64,000 bases of DNA from Starkeya sp. ORNL1 (GCF_012971745.1 NZ_CP048834.1:124001-188000); one strand, 5' to 3'. Positions 28,565-38,257 are shown, counted from the stretch's first letter. Numbers and translations: made by a program. The notes: generated from the letters alone by a model not told the origin.

Positions 28565-29269
28565 ATGCTCGCAACCAATGGTCCGGCACCGGAGACCGGC
28601 CTCGTCACCCAGCTCCGCGCTTATCTGGCGCAGGCCAAGCTGCCCGACGACGGCCGCCTGCCGCCGGAGCGCGAGCTTTCTGCCGCGCTTGGAGTCTCGC
28701 GAGCCGAGTTGCGCAAGGCGCTCGAGGTGCTGGAGTCCGAAGGCCAGCTCTGGCGCCATGTCGGCAAAGGCACCTTCATCGGCGGGCGCCCGCTCGACAC
28801 CTTCGCCGACATCACCGCCTTGGCGCGGCGCAGCAATCCAGCGGAAGTGATGCGGGCGCGTCTCGCCATGGAGCCGGAACTGGCGCGTACCGCCGCCTTC
28901 ATGGCGACGCCGGCGGATATTTCCGAGATGCGGCTCTGCCTCACCCGCTCACGCCAGGCTGATACCTGGCGGCAATATGAGGGATGGGACACCCGGCTGC
29001 ACCGCACGATTGCGGAGGCCACGCACAATAGCCTGCTGCTCGGCCTGTTCGACACGCTGAACGCGGTGCGTCGCGCCGTCACCTGGGGACGGCTGCGGGC
29101 GATCCCGGTGAAGCCGGCGCCAGACCATCACAGCTTCGAGGAGCATGAGCGGATCGTCGACGCCATCGAGGTCCGCGACATGGTCGGCGCCGCCGCGGCG
29201 ATGCGCGCCCATCTGCAGACGGTGGAGCGCAAGCTGCTCGAAAAGCAGCAACAGCTCGCCGAAGGTTGA
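28565..29269 (+). CDS. GntR/FCD-family transcriptional regulator
   Basis: 234 residues. The winged HTH at about 15-75 reads LPPERELSAALGVSRAELRKALEVLESEGQLWRHVGKGTFIG. The FCD sensor domain follows (about 90-220) with the metal-binding Asp/His set RLHRTIAEATHN and HHSFEEHERIVDAI. FCD proteins typically bind carboxylates and release DNA. Divergent from the ABC/FAH operon, which it probably controls. Confidence 0.88.
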   Translation: MLATNGPAPETGLVTQLRAYLAQAKLPDDGRLPPERELSAALGVSRAELRKALEVLESEGQLWRHVGKGTFIGGRPLDTFADITALARRSNPAEVMRARLAMEPELARTAAFMATPADISEMRLCLTRSRQADTWRQYEGWDTRLHRTIAEATHNSLLLGLFDTLNAVRRAVTWGRLRAIPVKPAPDHHSFEEHERIVDAIEVRDMVGAAAAMRAHLQTVERKLLEKQQQLAEG

Positions 29270-29555
29270 GGGTCGAATTACGACCGGCGTGACGGCAACC
29301 ATTCGAAGATTGGTTGCGCTAAAGCGCGCTTTCGAGCAATCCTGACGTAGCGTCACAACCCTGTTACCCGTTGCGGACGCCTGGCCACGCGGCCATACCG
29401 GAATGTCTGAACGGAGAACGCCATTTTTCCGGTTTATCAAGCTTGGCCATTTTGATTTGAAAAAGAAATCCTCCTATAGAGGGCACCCGCTGGGTTTGAG
29501 CGCCAAGCCCCGCCGCCGGCAGAGAAAGACAGCACTAGCGTAGGACAACCCGACT

Positions 29556-30389
29556 ATGACTCTGCCTGACGCCGGAGCGACGGAAAATGTGACGACGACA
29601 GAGCAATGGCGCGATCTATTCTCGGCGTTCACGCACATTATACTTGTAGCCAATAGTGATGATGTAAACGTCAATGAACTGAGGAAGTATTATCCGGATA
29701 CTGCGCTCTTTGTATTTTTCAACAAAGTATATAAAATTCTCGACAGGCAGTTTACCGGACACTCCCTGTTGATTTCGCGGGGCCAACCGCAGGGTGCCAA
29801 CATCGTGTACCGGCAGGAGGTGGCTGACGTTGTCAAGCTGTTCTTGCCAGAGCGATTTCTGGGTATACTGAACCTTAGGCTGGCGACGAACGAGAAGCTG
29901 AATACCAGCTCCGATTATCTTGGGACGCCTACCGGACATCTGGACCTGGTAGGGTTCTGCGCTGATTTCTATCCCGATGACAAGGTTCCCACGTCCGGCT
30001 TCGCCATGGCGTTGTGGCTGGTGGATCAGAAACTCCCGCCTGAGATCGTCCTGGCGGGGTTCTCCGCCAACCGCAGCGACAAGTGGCGGGCGGTCAACGT
30101 GCATGATTGGACGTTCGAGCAAATCTTTCTGCGGCTCTTTGCGCGGGTGGGCAAGCTTGCCATCCATGGGGGTATCGCAGGCGGCAGCTACTCCTCCCTT
30201 ACTTCCCGCTTTCCGGAATTGCCCGCGGCCGAGATATCCGCGACGATGGCGGAAGTGCTGTCCTCGCGACTTAGTCAAACCGACACACGCGTGGACAAGT
30301 TGATCTCGCTTACCAATGTATTGCGGGCAATTGATGAATTTTTCCGAGGGCTGAAGCCAGAGTTCCTGAAGAAGAAAAATCGCAATTAG
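29556..30389 (+). CDS. Sialyltransferase-like glycosyltransferase candidate
   Basis: 277 residues, in AT-richer DNA than its neighbours. No signal peptide or TM segment. The segment TSGFAMALWLVDQKLPPEIVLAGFSANRSDKWRAVNVHDWTFEQ resembles the nucleotide-sugar-binding core of GT29/GT42-type sialyltransferases (S/T-G-hydrophobic helix, V-L-x-G-F strand, and a nearby HDW). First gene of the 29.5-34 kb polysaccharide island, 33 bases before a second gene of related style. Donor and acceptor cannot be inferred. The fold call is mine, from motif style only. Confidence 0.5.
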   Translation: MTLPDAGATENVTTTEQWRDLFSAFTHIILVANSDDVNVNELRKYYPDTALFVFFNKVYKILDRQFTGHSLLISRGQPQGANIVYRQEVADVVKLFLPERFLGILNLRLATNEKLNTSSDYLGTPTGHLDLVGFCADFYPDDKVPTSGFAMALWLVDQKLPPEIVLAGFSANRSDKWRAVNVHDWTFEQIFLRLFARVGKLAIHGGIAGGSYSSLTSRFPELPAAEISATMAEVLSSRLSQTDTRVDKLISLTNVLRAIDEFFRGLKPEFLKKKNRN

Positions 30390-30422
30390 TGCCGGATTCT
30401 GCAGCGACACTCCGAGGTTGAT

Positions 30423-31142
30423 ATGGGATTTTCAGATACGCGCAAGCGATTGTACCGCAGCTTGAAGTATCGCCTGATCCGCCCAACCCCGCCGACGGCA
30501 CCATCTCGATTTGCGGGTCCGGTTGTCGTGGTCGGGTCGGCGCCTACGTCCCACAAGCCGGCTGGCTTCGACGATACCTTCTCGGTCGTGACTGTGAATG
30601 GGTCCCAATCGGTGATCGCCGCATGGGGCGTCGACGCGCCCGATGTGACGATGATGATGTTCAACCAGGTCGAGGGAACCACGACGAACGCGATCGAGGT
30701 CAGGCGCGTTCTGAGAGGAGGGAAGACCGGAACGCTGTATGTGTTGCTCTGGCGAAAGAACGATCGTGAGCGGCTGGAAAAAGGCCTGCAGGCGTTTGAC
30801 TACAAGTATGACCGGCTGCAAATCGTCGATCGGTATGAGCGGATGGCCCTGCTCGATCGCGTGGTGGGCATGCGCTCACTCGAGATGGACGCCGATTCCA
30901 AATGCTCGAACGGCATGAACGCGGTTCTCTTCGCGCTCTACAATGGCGCGCCCGCCGTCATCATCACGGGAATAAATCCCAACTCGGCTGGCCATGCCTA
31001 CAACAAGGTGGGTTTGTCGCGCCTGCACGTGCAGATGGATAAAATGGTGCTCGATAAGCTGATCGAAGCCGGCCGGCCGATCTTCACAGCCGATCCCCAT
31101 GTGGCGGAAGAACTGGGCATTGCGTTGTGGACAGGGCAATAG
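30423..31142 (+). CDS. Sialyltransferase-like glycosyltransferase candidate
   Basis: 239 residues. The N-terminal motif VVVVGSAPTSHKPAGFDDTF and TVNGSQSVI resemble the first Rossmann half of GT29-like enzymes; the second motif SNGMNAVLFALYNGAPAVIITGINPNSAGHAYN corresponds to the S/T-G-x-N-A helix and V-I-x-T-G strand seen in the previous gene. Probable cytoplasmic enzyme of capsule or lipopolysaccharide decoration. It runs with the preceding gene and converges with the GT8-like gene. Confidence 0.5.
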   Translation: MGFSDTRKRLYRSLKYRLIRPTPPTAPSRFAGPVVVVGSAPTSHKPAGFDDTFSVVTVNGSQSVIAAWGVDAPDVTMMMFNQVEGTTTNAIEVRRVLRGGKTGTLYVLLWRKNDRERLEKGLQAFDYKYDRLQIVDRYERMALLDRVVGMRSLEMDADSKCSNGMNAVLFALYNGAPAVIITGINPNSAGHAYNKVGLSRLHVQMDKMVLDKLIEAGRPIFTADPHVAEELGIALWTGQ

Positions 31143-31338
31143 CTGCCCCGCGGTCGAACCACACGCGCACTTTGACGTCGGTAAGCTGCGCGAGGATCCA
31201 TACCCCGTTCAGCGAGCATTCGCGCCGCTTCCCCCGCGTGAAGTCGCTGATCGAGGTTGATGCCGCCGCATTGATCCGGGCGTCAACGGCAAGGCCTGAC
31301 GGCGCGGCCGTTTCCGCCCGGATGGATCGGATCCCGGC

Positions 31339-32040
31339 TCAGATCGGCTTGAAGTCCGGATCGATGGCGAGCGCCTTGGCGGTCCATTGCTCGCCATAGT
31401 CGACATTCTGCCAGTCTTTGAACCATGGGCCGCCATTGGTGAAATGCACGGCATTGGGCGTGCCGGAGGCCGGCTTCTCGTTCCAGCCTTCGAGCCAGTT
31501 CCATTCGGTGGGAATCTCGCCGATCTCGTTGTCGGCGGCCCATTGCATGCGATGGAGATACGCGCCGCTCTCCCGATTGATGAGCTCCGGGGTCAGCTTC
31601 CGCGTCGAGGGATGCTCGCAATTGAAGAGCATGAAGGAGGACCAGTTCTTGCGCGGATAGGACGTCTGCACCTTGCCGTCCATCTTGAACCCCTCTTTCG
31701 GGGTGTAATCGTGATGGACGCACGCGACCGCCTTGCTCTCGTCCTGATAGGCGAGCAACTGGGCGACATCGGAGAAGAACAGGAAATCGCAATCGCAGAA
31801 CAGCGCCCAACCCTTGTAGCCAGCCAGCCAGGGCGTGAAGAACCGCGAATAGGTGAATTCGGTGGAGGCGAGGGGGTCGATGTCGCGGGTGTAGGCCTTC
31901 TGCTCGACCAAGTCGGCAAGACGGATCGGGAATACGCGTACCGGAATGCTCGCATTCTCCAATATCGATTGCCTGGCGACGTCGTATGCGATCGGCTCGC
32001 GTGAATCCCAGCCGATATAGATATCCAGCGACTTGGTCAT
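31339..32040 (-). CDS. GT8-like glycosyltransferase
   Basis: 233 residues. The N-terminus DIYIGWDSREPIAYDVARQS is typical of GT8-like enzymes, and the metal-binding DxD appears as LFCDCDFLF (DCD). Later motifs NWSSFMLFNCEH and EWNWLEGWNE, and the final HFTNGGPWF, match the conserved HxxG-type end of the fold. Likely transfers a hexose from a nucleotide sugar in polysaccharide assembly. Oriented opposite to the rest of the island except the acyltransferase gene. Confidence 0.75.
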   Translation of the reverse strand: MTKSLDIYIGWDSREPIAYDVARQSILENASIPVRVFPIRLADLVEQKAYTRDIDPLASTEFTYSRFFTPWLAGYKGWALFCDCDFLFFSDVAQLLAYQDESKAVACVHHDYTPKEGFKMDGKVQTSYPRKNWSSFMLFNCEHPSTRKLTPELINRESGAYLHRMQWAADNEIGEIPTEWNWLEGWNEKPASGTPNAVHFTNGGPWFKDWQNVDYGEQWTAKALAIDPDFKPI

Positions 32041-32556
32041 GCCCTGTCTTTCTGCTTCAACTCGATGTGTCAGTTCGCTCGTGGGCGGCCTGCGGCGCTA
32101 TTAGCATATCGTGGTGCGCAGCCGAATGCTGGGGCGTCAGATTTGTATCATTATAAACGTGGCCGCTTTGATCCGGGTCAATTCCCGAGACGATCACCAA
32201 GGCTGCTGTCTAACAATGAAGCATTGCCCATGCGGCAGCTCTATCGGCTTTTCCGGCCGACTGGTGAAGCCAACCGACAGCGATCGGATCATTTAGGCGT
32301 CGCCGCTACCTGAAGGCCGGCAATGCCATATGAGGAGGGAGATGCGCGGCCACTCCTCATCGATCATCAGCCGACAGTCAGTTGCGGGCTGCGGTGGGCG
32401 CGTGTTCCGGCAATCGGCAATCGTATTGCCTGTCATGTATTATGATACTGCCACCACACATTATTGCACGGCGTTCAATTGTGAATAATATGGTGCGCGA
32501 CATTCGCAACCGGCGCCCTGCGTCCGGTCGAGTGGGTGAATTTTGGAGTGTGCGTA
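32041..32556. other. Intergenic region in the polysaccharide island
   Basis: About 500 bases of mixed, AT-richer sequence between divergent glycosyltransferase genes. No credible ORF, tRNA or IS end was seen; it must contain promoters for both flanking genes. Confidence 0.4.
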
Positions 32557-33474
32557 GTGTGGTTTGGACGAAAGAAGTCGAGCATTAAAAGCCTTTCGAT
32601 TCAACCTCCCGTGCCACACCCTGACAGACACGGGATAGCGATTGCGATCTGCGTAAAGGATGAGGCCCAGTATATTGGCGAGTGGGCGCGCTTCCACCGC
32701 GCCGTCGGCGTGCGCCACTTCATCGTCTACGATAATGGCTCCAAGGATGTCACATGCAGTGTGCTGGACCGGATTCTTCACCCGGGTGAGCTGACGGTCA
32801 TCCCCTGGGCCGGCCAGGTATCCGCGAGCCGTTCGGCGCAGCTGATCGACGGGCAGGTGCTCGCCTTCGCCCACGCCATATTGAACTTCGGCGCAGATTA
32901 TCGCCGCATGGCTTTTATCGACGCGGATGAATTCCTGCTGCCTCGCAACGGCGCGACCATTGAGCAAGCGCTGGCGGAGACTGGCGATTTCCCGAATGTC
33001 TCGCTGCCCTGGCACATGTTCGGATCCAGCGGACACAAGACAAAGCCGTTCGGTCCGGTGGCGCTGAACTACACGATGCGCAGCGCCGACCCCATGAGCG
33101 ACGAGGAGCACGTGACCAACTTCAAATGCATCGTGGATCCGTGCGAAGTCACCGAGGTGACCATCCATCAGTTCAAGACACGGGAGTTCGGCGAACTCAC
33201 CATGAACGATGCGGGATACCGCACGACGCGTGACGGCCGCAAGAAGCCGCGCTTCTATTCGAACGCTTTTCTCCAGCTCAACCACTATTACAGCAAATCC
33301 GTGGAAGAAATGCGCATGAAGATGGAGCGCGGTTCAAACTACATCGCGTCGAAGGAAAAGCTGATTGAAAAGATGGAGAAGACGACGCGAACCATAGAGG
33401 CCTCGGTGATCGAGGATCGGGCAATGATAGAGTTCGTGGCCCGAAATAAAATCGTCCTTGCCGACGAAGATTGA
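32557..33474 (+). CDS. GT92-like (DUF23) glycosyltransferase
   Basis: 305 residues from GTG 32557, chosen because GGAG lies eight bases upstream; GTG 32536 is in frame. Family 92 motifs: AIAICVKDEAQYIGEWARFH, VGVRHFIVYDNGSKD, and the DxD in MAFIDADEFLLP. The C-terminal third is lysine-rich and helical. Such enzymes add galactose or similar sugars to glycans. Convergent with the acyltransferase downstream. Confidence 0.82.
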   Translation: MWFGRKKSSIKSLSIQPPVPHPDRHGIAIAICVKDEAQYIGEWARFHRAVGVRHFIVYDNGSKDVTCSVLDRILHPGELTVIPWAGQVSASRSAQLIDGQVLAFAHAILNFGADYRRMAFIDADEFLLPRNGATIEQALAETGDFPNVSLPWHMFGSSGHKTKPFGPVALNYTMRSADPMSDEEHVTNFKCIVDPCEVTEVTIHQFKTREFGELTMNDAGYRTTRDGRKKPRFYSNAFLQLNHYYSKSVEEMRMKMERGSNYIASKEKLIEKMEKTTRTIEASVIEDRAMIEFVARNKIVLADED

Positions 33475-33545
33475 CCACGCTGGGAGCCGTGCCTTCTTCC
33501 GTCCACGAGCAACGAGTCTACAGAGATATATGGTGCCTTGCGCCT

Positions 33546-34079
33546 TCAGGCCGCAGTTTCGCCCCGCAGCCTCAAAAGTCGCGCTGGCACGCCAACGTAG
33601 ATTCCATTCGGAACAGTCTTGCCCCTGACCACGCTATTGGCGCCGATGACGCACCCACGCGCTATATGCGTGTTGCCGAGGATTTTTGCGCCAGCCCCGA
33701 TCCAGACATCATCTTCGATCGTGACGGGTTTCTTTTGAAGCGACTGGCGGCGGATCGGGATAGTCACATCATCGAAGCCATGGTCGAAAGAGGTTATGAC
33801 GACATGGGCGGCTATACGTACGTCGTTGCCGATACGGATGCCACCGTGCCCGAGCAGGACTGTATAGTCGTTAAGAGAGACGTTTCGCCCGATCTCTATG
33901 CTGCCACTCTGCGCATCGATTACTACGCCGCAGCGGGTCGATATCTTGTCACCGATGCGTATCTTGCCCTCTCGCCAGCGGAAGCGGGGAAGGTACAGCA
34001 TCTTTGGGCGCCTTCCGATGGTTAGGGATCCGCCCGACAACACAGCTCGCAGGCGCATCAGAAAGCCAAAATTCAGCAT
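33546..34079 (-). CDS. Left-handed beta-helix (hexapeptide) acyltransferase
   Basis: 177 residues. Hexapeptide repeats run from about residue 40 to 150: GKIRIGDKISTRCGVVIDA, GSIEIGRNVSLNDYTVLLG, GIRIGNDVRIAAHVVI, then the catalytic His segment in SFDHGFDD, and VTIEDDVWIGAGAKILGN and GCVIGANSVVRG. The end GIYVGVPARLLR is typical of the maltose/galactoside O-acetyltransferase group. Probably acetylates a sugar of the local polysaccharide. An overlapping plus-strand frame (33471-34025) has no family features and is rejected. Confidence 0.87.
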   Translation of the reverse strand: MLNFGFLMRLRAVLSGGSLTIGRRPKMLYLPRFRWREGKIRIGDKISTRCGVVIDAQSGSIEIGRNVSLNDYTVLLGHGGIRIGNDVRIAAHVVITSFDHGFDDVTIPIRRQSLQKKPVTIEDDVWIGAGAKILGNTHIARGCVIGANSVVRGKTVPNGIYVGVPARLLRLRGETAA

Positions 34080-34395
34080 CGGCGGAGATCACCTATTGTG
34101 GACACGTCGCGCCCCGCCATGGTGATCATGGTCAACAGCAATTGGACGATCGAACTCATCATCGGTCGCGTGATCACCGCGCCTGTCTGCAGACTAGGTT
34201 CGGGAACCGTCCCATTCAAGTGCCCTTACGTCCACTCGGGTCCATCAATCGGGGATTTCGCAGCCACCGCTTACCAACCGGCGCTTGCCGGTGGCGTCCT
34301 TGTGGATGCCCGGCAGCGCGGTCCAACCCAGCGTTGCCGTGACAAGGCGATGATGGTACTATGAAAGTTACATAATAAGAATATCCGGTACTCCC
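34080..34395. other. Intergenic region after the polysaccharide island
   Basis: 316 bases with no credible gene. It separates the acyltransferase start from the amine-oxidase start and should carry both promoters. No dyad or repeat of note was seen. Confidence 0.4.
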
Positions 34396-35754
34396 ATGAG
34401 ACGTAGGGAAGTAATCATCGGATCGTCCGTCATGGCCGGTGCTGTCGCCGCCGAAAGCTTCGGGCTGTGGGGCGGCCGGGCCGCCCCGTCAGGGCGGGTC
34501 GATATCGTCATCATTGGTGCTGGAGCTGCAGGCATTGCGGCGGCGCGAAGCGTTGCGGCGATGGGTCGCCCCTATGCGCTCCTGGAAGCCTCCTCACGGG
34601 TCGGTGGGCGCGCCGTCACGGACATGCAGACCTTCGGCGTGCCCTTCGACATGGGTGCCCACTGGATCCACATGCCAGGCCTGCATCCCTTGTCGCGCCT
34701 CGGCAAGAAAGCGGGTTTCGACATCTACCGCGCTCCCGACGAGCCGCGGCTGTTCATCAATGGCCGCGAAGGATCGGACGGCGAGTATAAGGCTTTCGAC
34801 GACGCCATCGCGCGGGTGGAGCAGGCGATCACGGCGGCGGGCAGCGCAGCGCGGGATGTGCCGGCTTCCAACGTCCTGCCGAAGCTCGGCGGCCCCTGGG
34901 GAAGCACTGCCGAACTGATCGTCGGCCCGCTCTCCTGCGCCAAGGAGTTGAACCACATTTCCACCCTCGATTTCGCTCGCTCGGAAGAAGAGGAGGTGGA
35001 CGATTTCTGCCGCCAGGGCTTCGGCACGCTGATCACGCATCTGGCGGCACCGCTCAGCGTCCATCTTGATACGCAGGTCACCGCCGTGGACTTGCGGGGG
35101 CGAGACGAGGTGGCAGTGGAGACCAGCCGCGGCATCCTGCGCTGCGCGGCGGTGATCATCGCGGTTCCACCCAGCCTCCTGGTTCGGGAGCGCCTGCGCA
35201 TCCTCCCCGAACTCGACACCGGCCATCGCGCCGCCATCGAGGGCATTTCTCTGGGTGCCTATGACCACATCGCGTTCCTTTTGCCCAAGAACCCCTTCGA
35301 CCTGAAGGCGGACGAACTGGTCTTCTTCCGCTCGGACGGGCGGCGCGGCTGCGCCCTCCTGGGGCGCATCGGGGGCACCGATCTCCACAGCATCGAGGTG
35401 GGTGGGGACTTGGCGGTGGAGCTTGCCGGCTCGCCCGCCGCTGCCGGAGCCTTCGCCCGTGAGGTCATCGCGCGGGAATGCGGCCGGTCGGCCGCCCGGC
35501 GGATCGCAAAGGTTCGCGCCACGGCCTGGAGCAGGGAGCCCTTCGCCCTTGGTGCGTTCTCCTGCGCGGAACCGGGCACGGCGCATCTGCGCCGTGCGCT
35601 GGCCAAGCCCATCGACGACCGCCTGTTCTTCGCTGGCGAGCATACCCACGAAGGGTTGTGGGGTACGGTGGGGGGCGCGTGGCTCTCCGGCGAGCGGGCG
35701 GCGAAGCAGGCGGTTCGCGCGGTTGCGCCGAGGAGCGGCCCGTCGATGGCTTAG
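34396..35754 (+). CDS. Flavin monoamine-oxidase-family protein, exported
   Basis: 452 residues. The N-terminus MRRREVIIGSSVMAGAVAAES looks like a Tat-type leader (RRR followed by a hydrophobic segment), which suits a cofactor-loaded flavoprotein. FAD motifs: DIVIIGAGAAGIAAARSVAA, LEASSRVGGRAVT, the substrate-side FDMGAHWIH, and the C-terminal DRLFFAGEHTHEGLWGTVGGAWLSGERAA. Oxidises an amine in the periplasm if exported. It converges with the molybdopterin hydroxylase gene with 36 bases between stops. Substrate not readable. Confidence 0.85.
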   Translation: MRRREVIIGSSVMAGAVAAESFGLWGGRAAPSGRVDIVIIGAGAAGIAAARSVAAMGRPYALLEASSRVGGRAVTDMQTFGVPFDMGAHWIHMPGLHPLSRLGKKAGFDIYRAPDEPRLFINGREGSDGEYKAFDDAIARVEQAITAAGSAARDVPASNVLPKLGGPWGSTAELIVGPLSCAKELNHISTLDFARSEEEEVDDFCRQGFGTLITHLAAPLSVHLDTQVTAVDLRGRDEVAVETSRGILRCAAVIIAVPPSLLVRERLRILPELDTGHRAAIEGISLGAYDHIAFLLPKNPFDLKADELVFFRSDGRRGCALLGRIGGTDLHSIEVGGDLAVELAGSPAAAGAFAREVIARECGRSAARRIAKVRATAWSREPFALGAFSCAEPGTAHLRRALAKPIDDRLFFAGEHTHEGLWGTVGGAWLSGERAAKQAVRAVAPRSGPSMA

Positions 35755-35790
35755 AGCATTTTCGAACCAAGTGGGCTGCGCCGTCACTCT

Positions 35791-38172
35791 TTATCGGTCG
35801 TTGCCGGAATTCGCTGCGGCCTGGATCGCAGACCAAACCCTCAGCGGAGTTGCCGGCATCTCAAGATCTGGCACGCCGACCGCATTCAGGGCGTCGCACA
35901 CCGCGTTCATGACGGCGGAGAGCGCCCCCACCGTTCCCGCTTCGCCAATGCCCTTGGCACCAAGTGGGTTAACCGCCGTGGGTATCTCACGGAAATCCAG
36001 ATCGAAGCTCGGCAGGTCGGAAGCGAGCGGCAGTCCATAGTCGCTGAAGGAGCCGGTCAGCAATTCCCCGCTCTCGTCATAGATGATGGCTTCCTTTACC
36101 GCCTGGCCGAAGCCCTGCGCGATGCCGCCATGCATCTGGCCGTCGGCAAGCATCGGATTGAGCACGCGCCCGATATCTTCGACCGCGGCGTAGTTCAAGA
36201 GCTTCACCTCGCCGGTTTCGGGGTCGATCTCGACCTCGCAGGCGTGGGAGCCGTTCGGATAGGTGACGCCGCTTGACTGGAACTCGGCCTCGGCGAATAG
36301 CCGTCGGTCATGATTGGCACCCTCCGGTCTGTCTTCCCCGAGGGCGGCAAGCTCCGCCAGCGTGACCGTGCGATCGGTCCCGACGATGCGGAACGCGGCG
36401 GCGCTGAATTCCAGGTCTGCAGCCGCGGCTTCGAGCATGTCGGCCGCCCGCTCGCGCGCCGTCTTGATCAGCCGGTCCACCACGACGGATACTGCCGAGC
36501 CTCCAACCACCACGGAGCTCGACCCGCCGCTGCCGCGTCCGATGGGCAGCCGGTCGGTATCGCCTTGCGCATAGAAGATGCGATCCGGAGTGATCCCCAG
36601 CTTGAGCGCGGCGATGTGCGTCATCGCCGTTTCAAGCCCCTGGCCGGCCGACATGATCCCGCATTCAAGGCTGAACGTGCCATCGGGATGGGCGGTTATT
36701 CGCGACATGTCCTTGCCCGGCCGCTCAACCGGGCCGCCGGCGACCTCGATGGGATTGGCGAAGCCGATGCCGCGAAGTTTGCCCTTGGATTTCGCGATGG
36801 CCTGGCGTGCCGGAAAGCCGGCGCGATCGATCAGCTCGGCGACACGCCTCATGTTGCCGGGGAAGTCCCCGCAATCATAGGTGTAGACGAGGTCGGTGCG
36901 GAACGGCATTGCCTCCGGCGGGACCAGATTGCGCATGCGCAGCTCGAAGGGGTCGAAGCCGTGCTCGCGCGCCGCGAGGTCGATGGTCCGCTCGATGGCG
37001 TAGGTGGCCTCTGGGCGACCGGCGCCGCGATAGGCCGAGGTCTGGACCGAATGGGTGAAGACGCCGCGGATTTCGGCGAACAGGGCAGGGGTCCGGTAGA
37101 CACCGGCGGCGCCGCCGATATTGCGCAGCAGCGACAGCGACCGCGCAGTGAGATAGCCGCCCACATTGACATCGCAATGGACCGAGAAGGCGAGAAAATT
37201 ACCCGCCTCATCCAGCGCGAGCTCGGTCTTGAGATGGGTGTCGCGGGCGTGGTCGTCCGACAGGAACGCCTCGCTGCGCGTGCTTTTCCAGCGCACCGGG
37301 CGTGCGAGGCGGCGGGCTGCCCACAGCACCAGAACGTCTTCCCGGTAGGGGCCGGTCTTCATGCCGAAAGAGCCGCCGACGTCGTCGGCGATCACGCGGA
37401 TTTCGGAGGGATGAACCTTGAAGACGTTCGCCGCCAGGGCATTCCGCAGGATGTGCGGACTCTGGCAACTGGTCCGCAACACCAGCCTTCCATCCTCCAC
37501 CGAACCCGTGACGATGCGCGGCTCCAGCGGCGCGGCCACGACGCGGCTGATCTTGATGACATGACGGCTTACATGGGCGGCGGACCGGATCGCCGCTTGC
37601 ACGGCGTTTTCGCTCCCCTGTCGCCAGGTCAGCATGACGTTGTCGGGAAACTCCTCCCACACGGCCGGCGCCCCAGCCGCAAGCGCATCCTCGATCCGAG
37701 GTACTGCGGCAAGTTCCTGATAGGCGACCTGCACGAGTTCGGCCGCTTCCTGCGCGATAGCCGCGGTCTCCGCGACCACCAGGGCGACCGGCTCACCGAC
37801 GTGGCGGCATATGTCGCCGCAGAGGACCGGGCGCGGCGTTCCGGCGTCCATCGGACCTTCGATGGTGGAGAAATGCACCGGGGAGGCGATGCTCGCAAGG
37901 CCGTCCGCAGCGGCGTCCCGCGCCGTGAGAACGGCCATCACGCCCGGCACCGCCAGAGCGGCGGAGGTATCGACCGAGAGGATGCGGGCGTGCGCGTAGA
38001 TGGAACGCACGACGCCCGCGTGCAGCAGGCCTTCCGGCTTCAGGTCGTCCGCATAACGTCCCCGACCTTGCACGAGAGCGAGGTCCTCGCGCCGCCGCAG
38101 CGACTCTCCGTAGCCTGGGATCGTAGACGTGGTCGTGCCTGCGGCTGGCCGGACCTTGGCAAATGAAGTCAC
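35791..38172 (-). CDS. Xanthine-dehydrogenase/CoxL-family molybdopterin-binding subunit, orphan
   Basis: 793 residues from GTG 38172 (GAGAGA upstream); an in-frame GTG at 38217 is less likely. The a/b hammerhead domain starts near GRGRYADDLKPEGLLHAGVVRS. The molybdopterin-binding domain carries DVGGSFGMK, the form II signature SAYRGAGRPEA (not the AYRCSFR of true CO dehydrogenase) and the conserved catalytic Glu in KGIGEAG near the end. Neither the 2Fe-2S small subunit nor the FAD medium subunit is adjacent, so electron-transfer partners must be encoded elsewhere. It lies 86 bases downstream of tctC copy 1, in the same direction, so it is probably cotranscribed. Confidence 0.87.
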   Translation of the reverse strand: MTSFAKVRPAAGTTTSTIPGYGESLRRREDLALVQGRGRYADDLKPEGLLHAGVVRSIYAHARILSVDTSAALAVPGVMAVLTARDAAADGLASIASPVHFSTIEGPMDAGTPRPVLCGDICRHVGEPVALVVAETAAIAQEAAELVQVAYQELAAVPRIEDALAAGAPAVWEEFPDNVMLTWRQGSENAVQAAIRSAAHVSRHVIKISRVVAAPLEPRIVTGSVEDGRLVLRTSCQSPHILRNALAANVFKVHPSEIRVIADDVGGSFGMKTGPYREDVLVLWAARRLARPVRWKSTRSEAFLSDDHARDTHLKTELALDEAGNFLAFSVHCDVNVGGYLTARSLSLLRNIGGAAGVYRTPALFAEIRGVFTHSVQTSAYRGAGRPEATYAIERTIDLAAREHGFDPFELRMRNLVPPEAMPFRTDLVYTYDCGDFPGNMRRVAELIDRAGFPARQAIAKSKGKLRGIGFANPIEVAGGPVERPGKDMSRITAHPDGTFSLECGIMSAGQGLETAMTHIAALKLGITPDRIFYAQGDTDRLPIGRGSGGSSSVVVGGSAVSVVVDRLIKTARERAADMLEAAAADLEFSAAAFRIVGTDRTVTLAELAALGEDRPEGANHDRRLFAEAEFQSSGVTYPNGSHACEVEIDPETGEVKLLNYAAVEDIGRVLNPMLADGQMHGGIAQGFGQAVKEAIIYDESGELLTGSFSDYGLPLASDLPSFDLDFREIPTAVNPLGAKGIGEAGTVGALSAVMNAVCDALNAVGVPDLEMPATPLRVWSAIQAAANSGNDR

Positions 38173-38257
38173 GGAGTTCTCTCGACTGCTTCTGTCCGAT
38201 CCGGCAGGCGCCGGCACGAAGGCTGCTGAGCGGCTGCCATCCTGATCCCGAGTCGCT

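Noticed and set aside
33471-34025. A 184-residue plus-strand frame opposite the acyltransferase
   Set aside because: The minus strand shows regular hexapeptide repeats; the plus-strand product has no family features despite an ordinary-looking composition.
36310-38166. A 618-residue plus-strand frame
   Set aside because: Antisense to the molybdopterin hydroxylase gene; no domain features.
35791-38172. Assignment as CO dehydrogenase CoxL
   Set aside because: The active-site loop reads AYRGAGR rather than the AYRCSFR of true CO dehydrogenase, and coxM and coxS are missing, so a CO-oxidising role is not supported.
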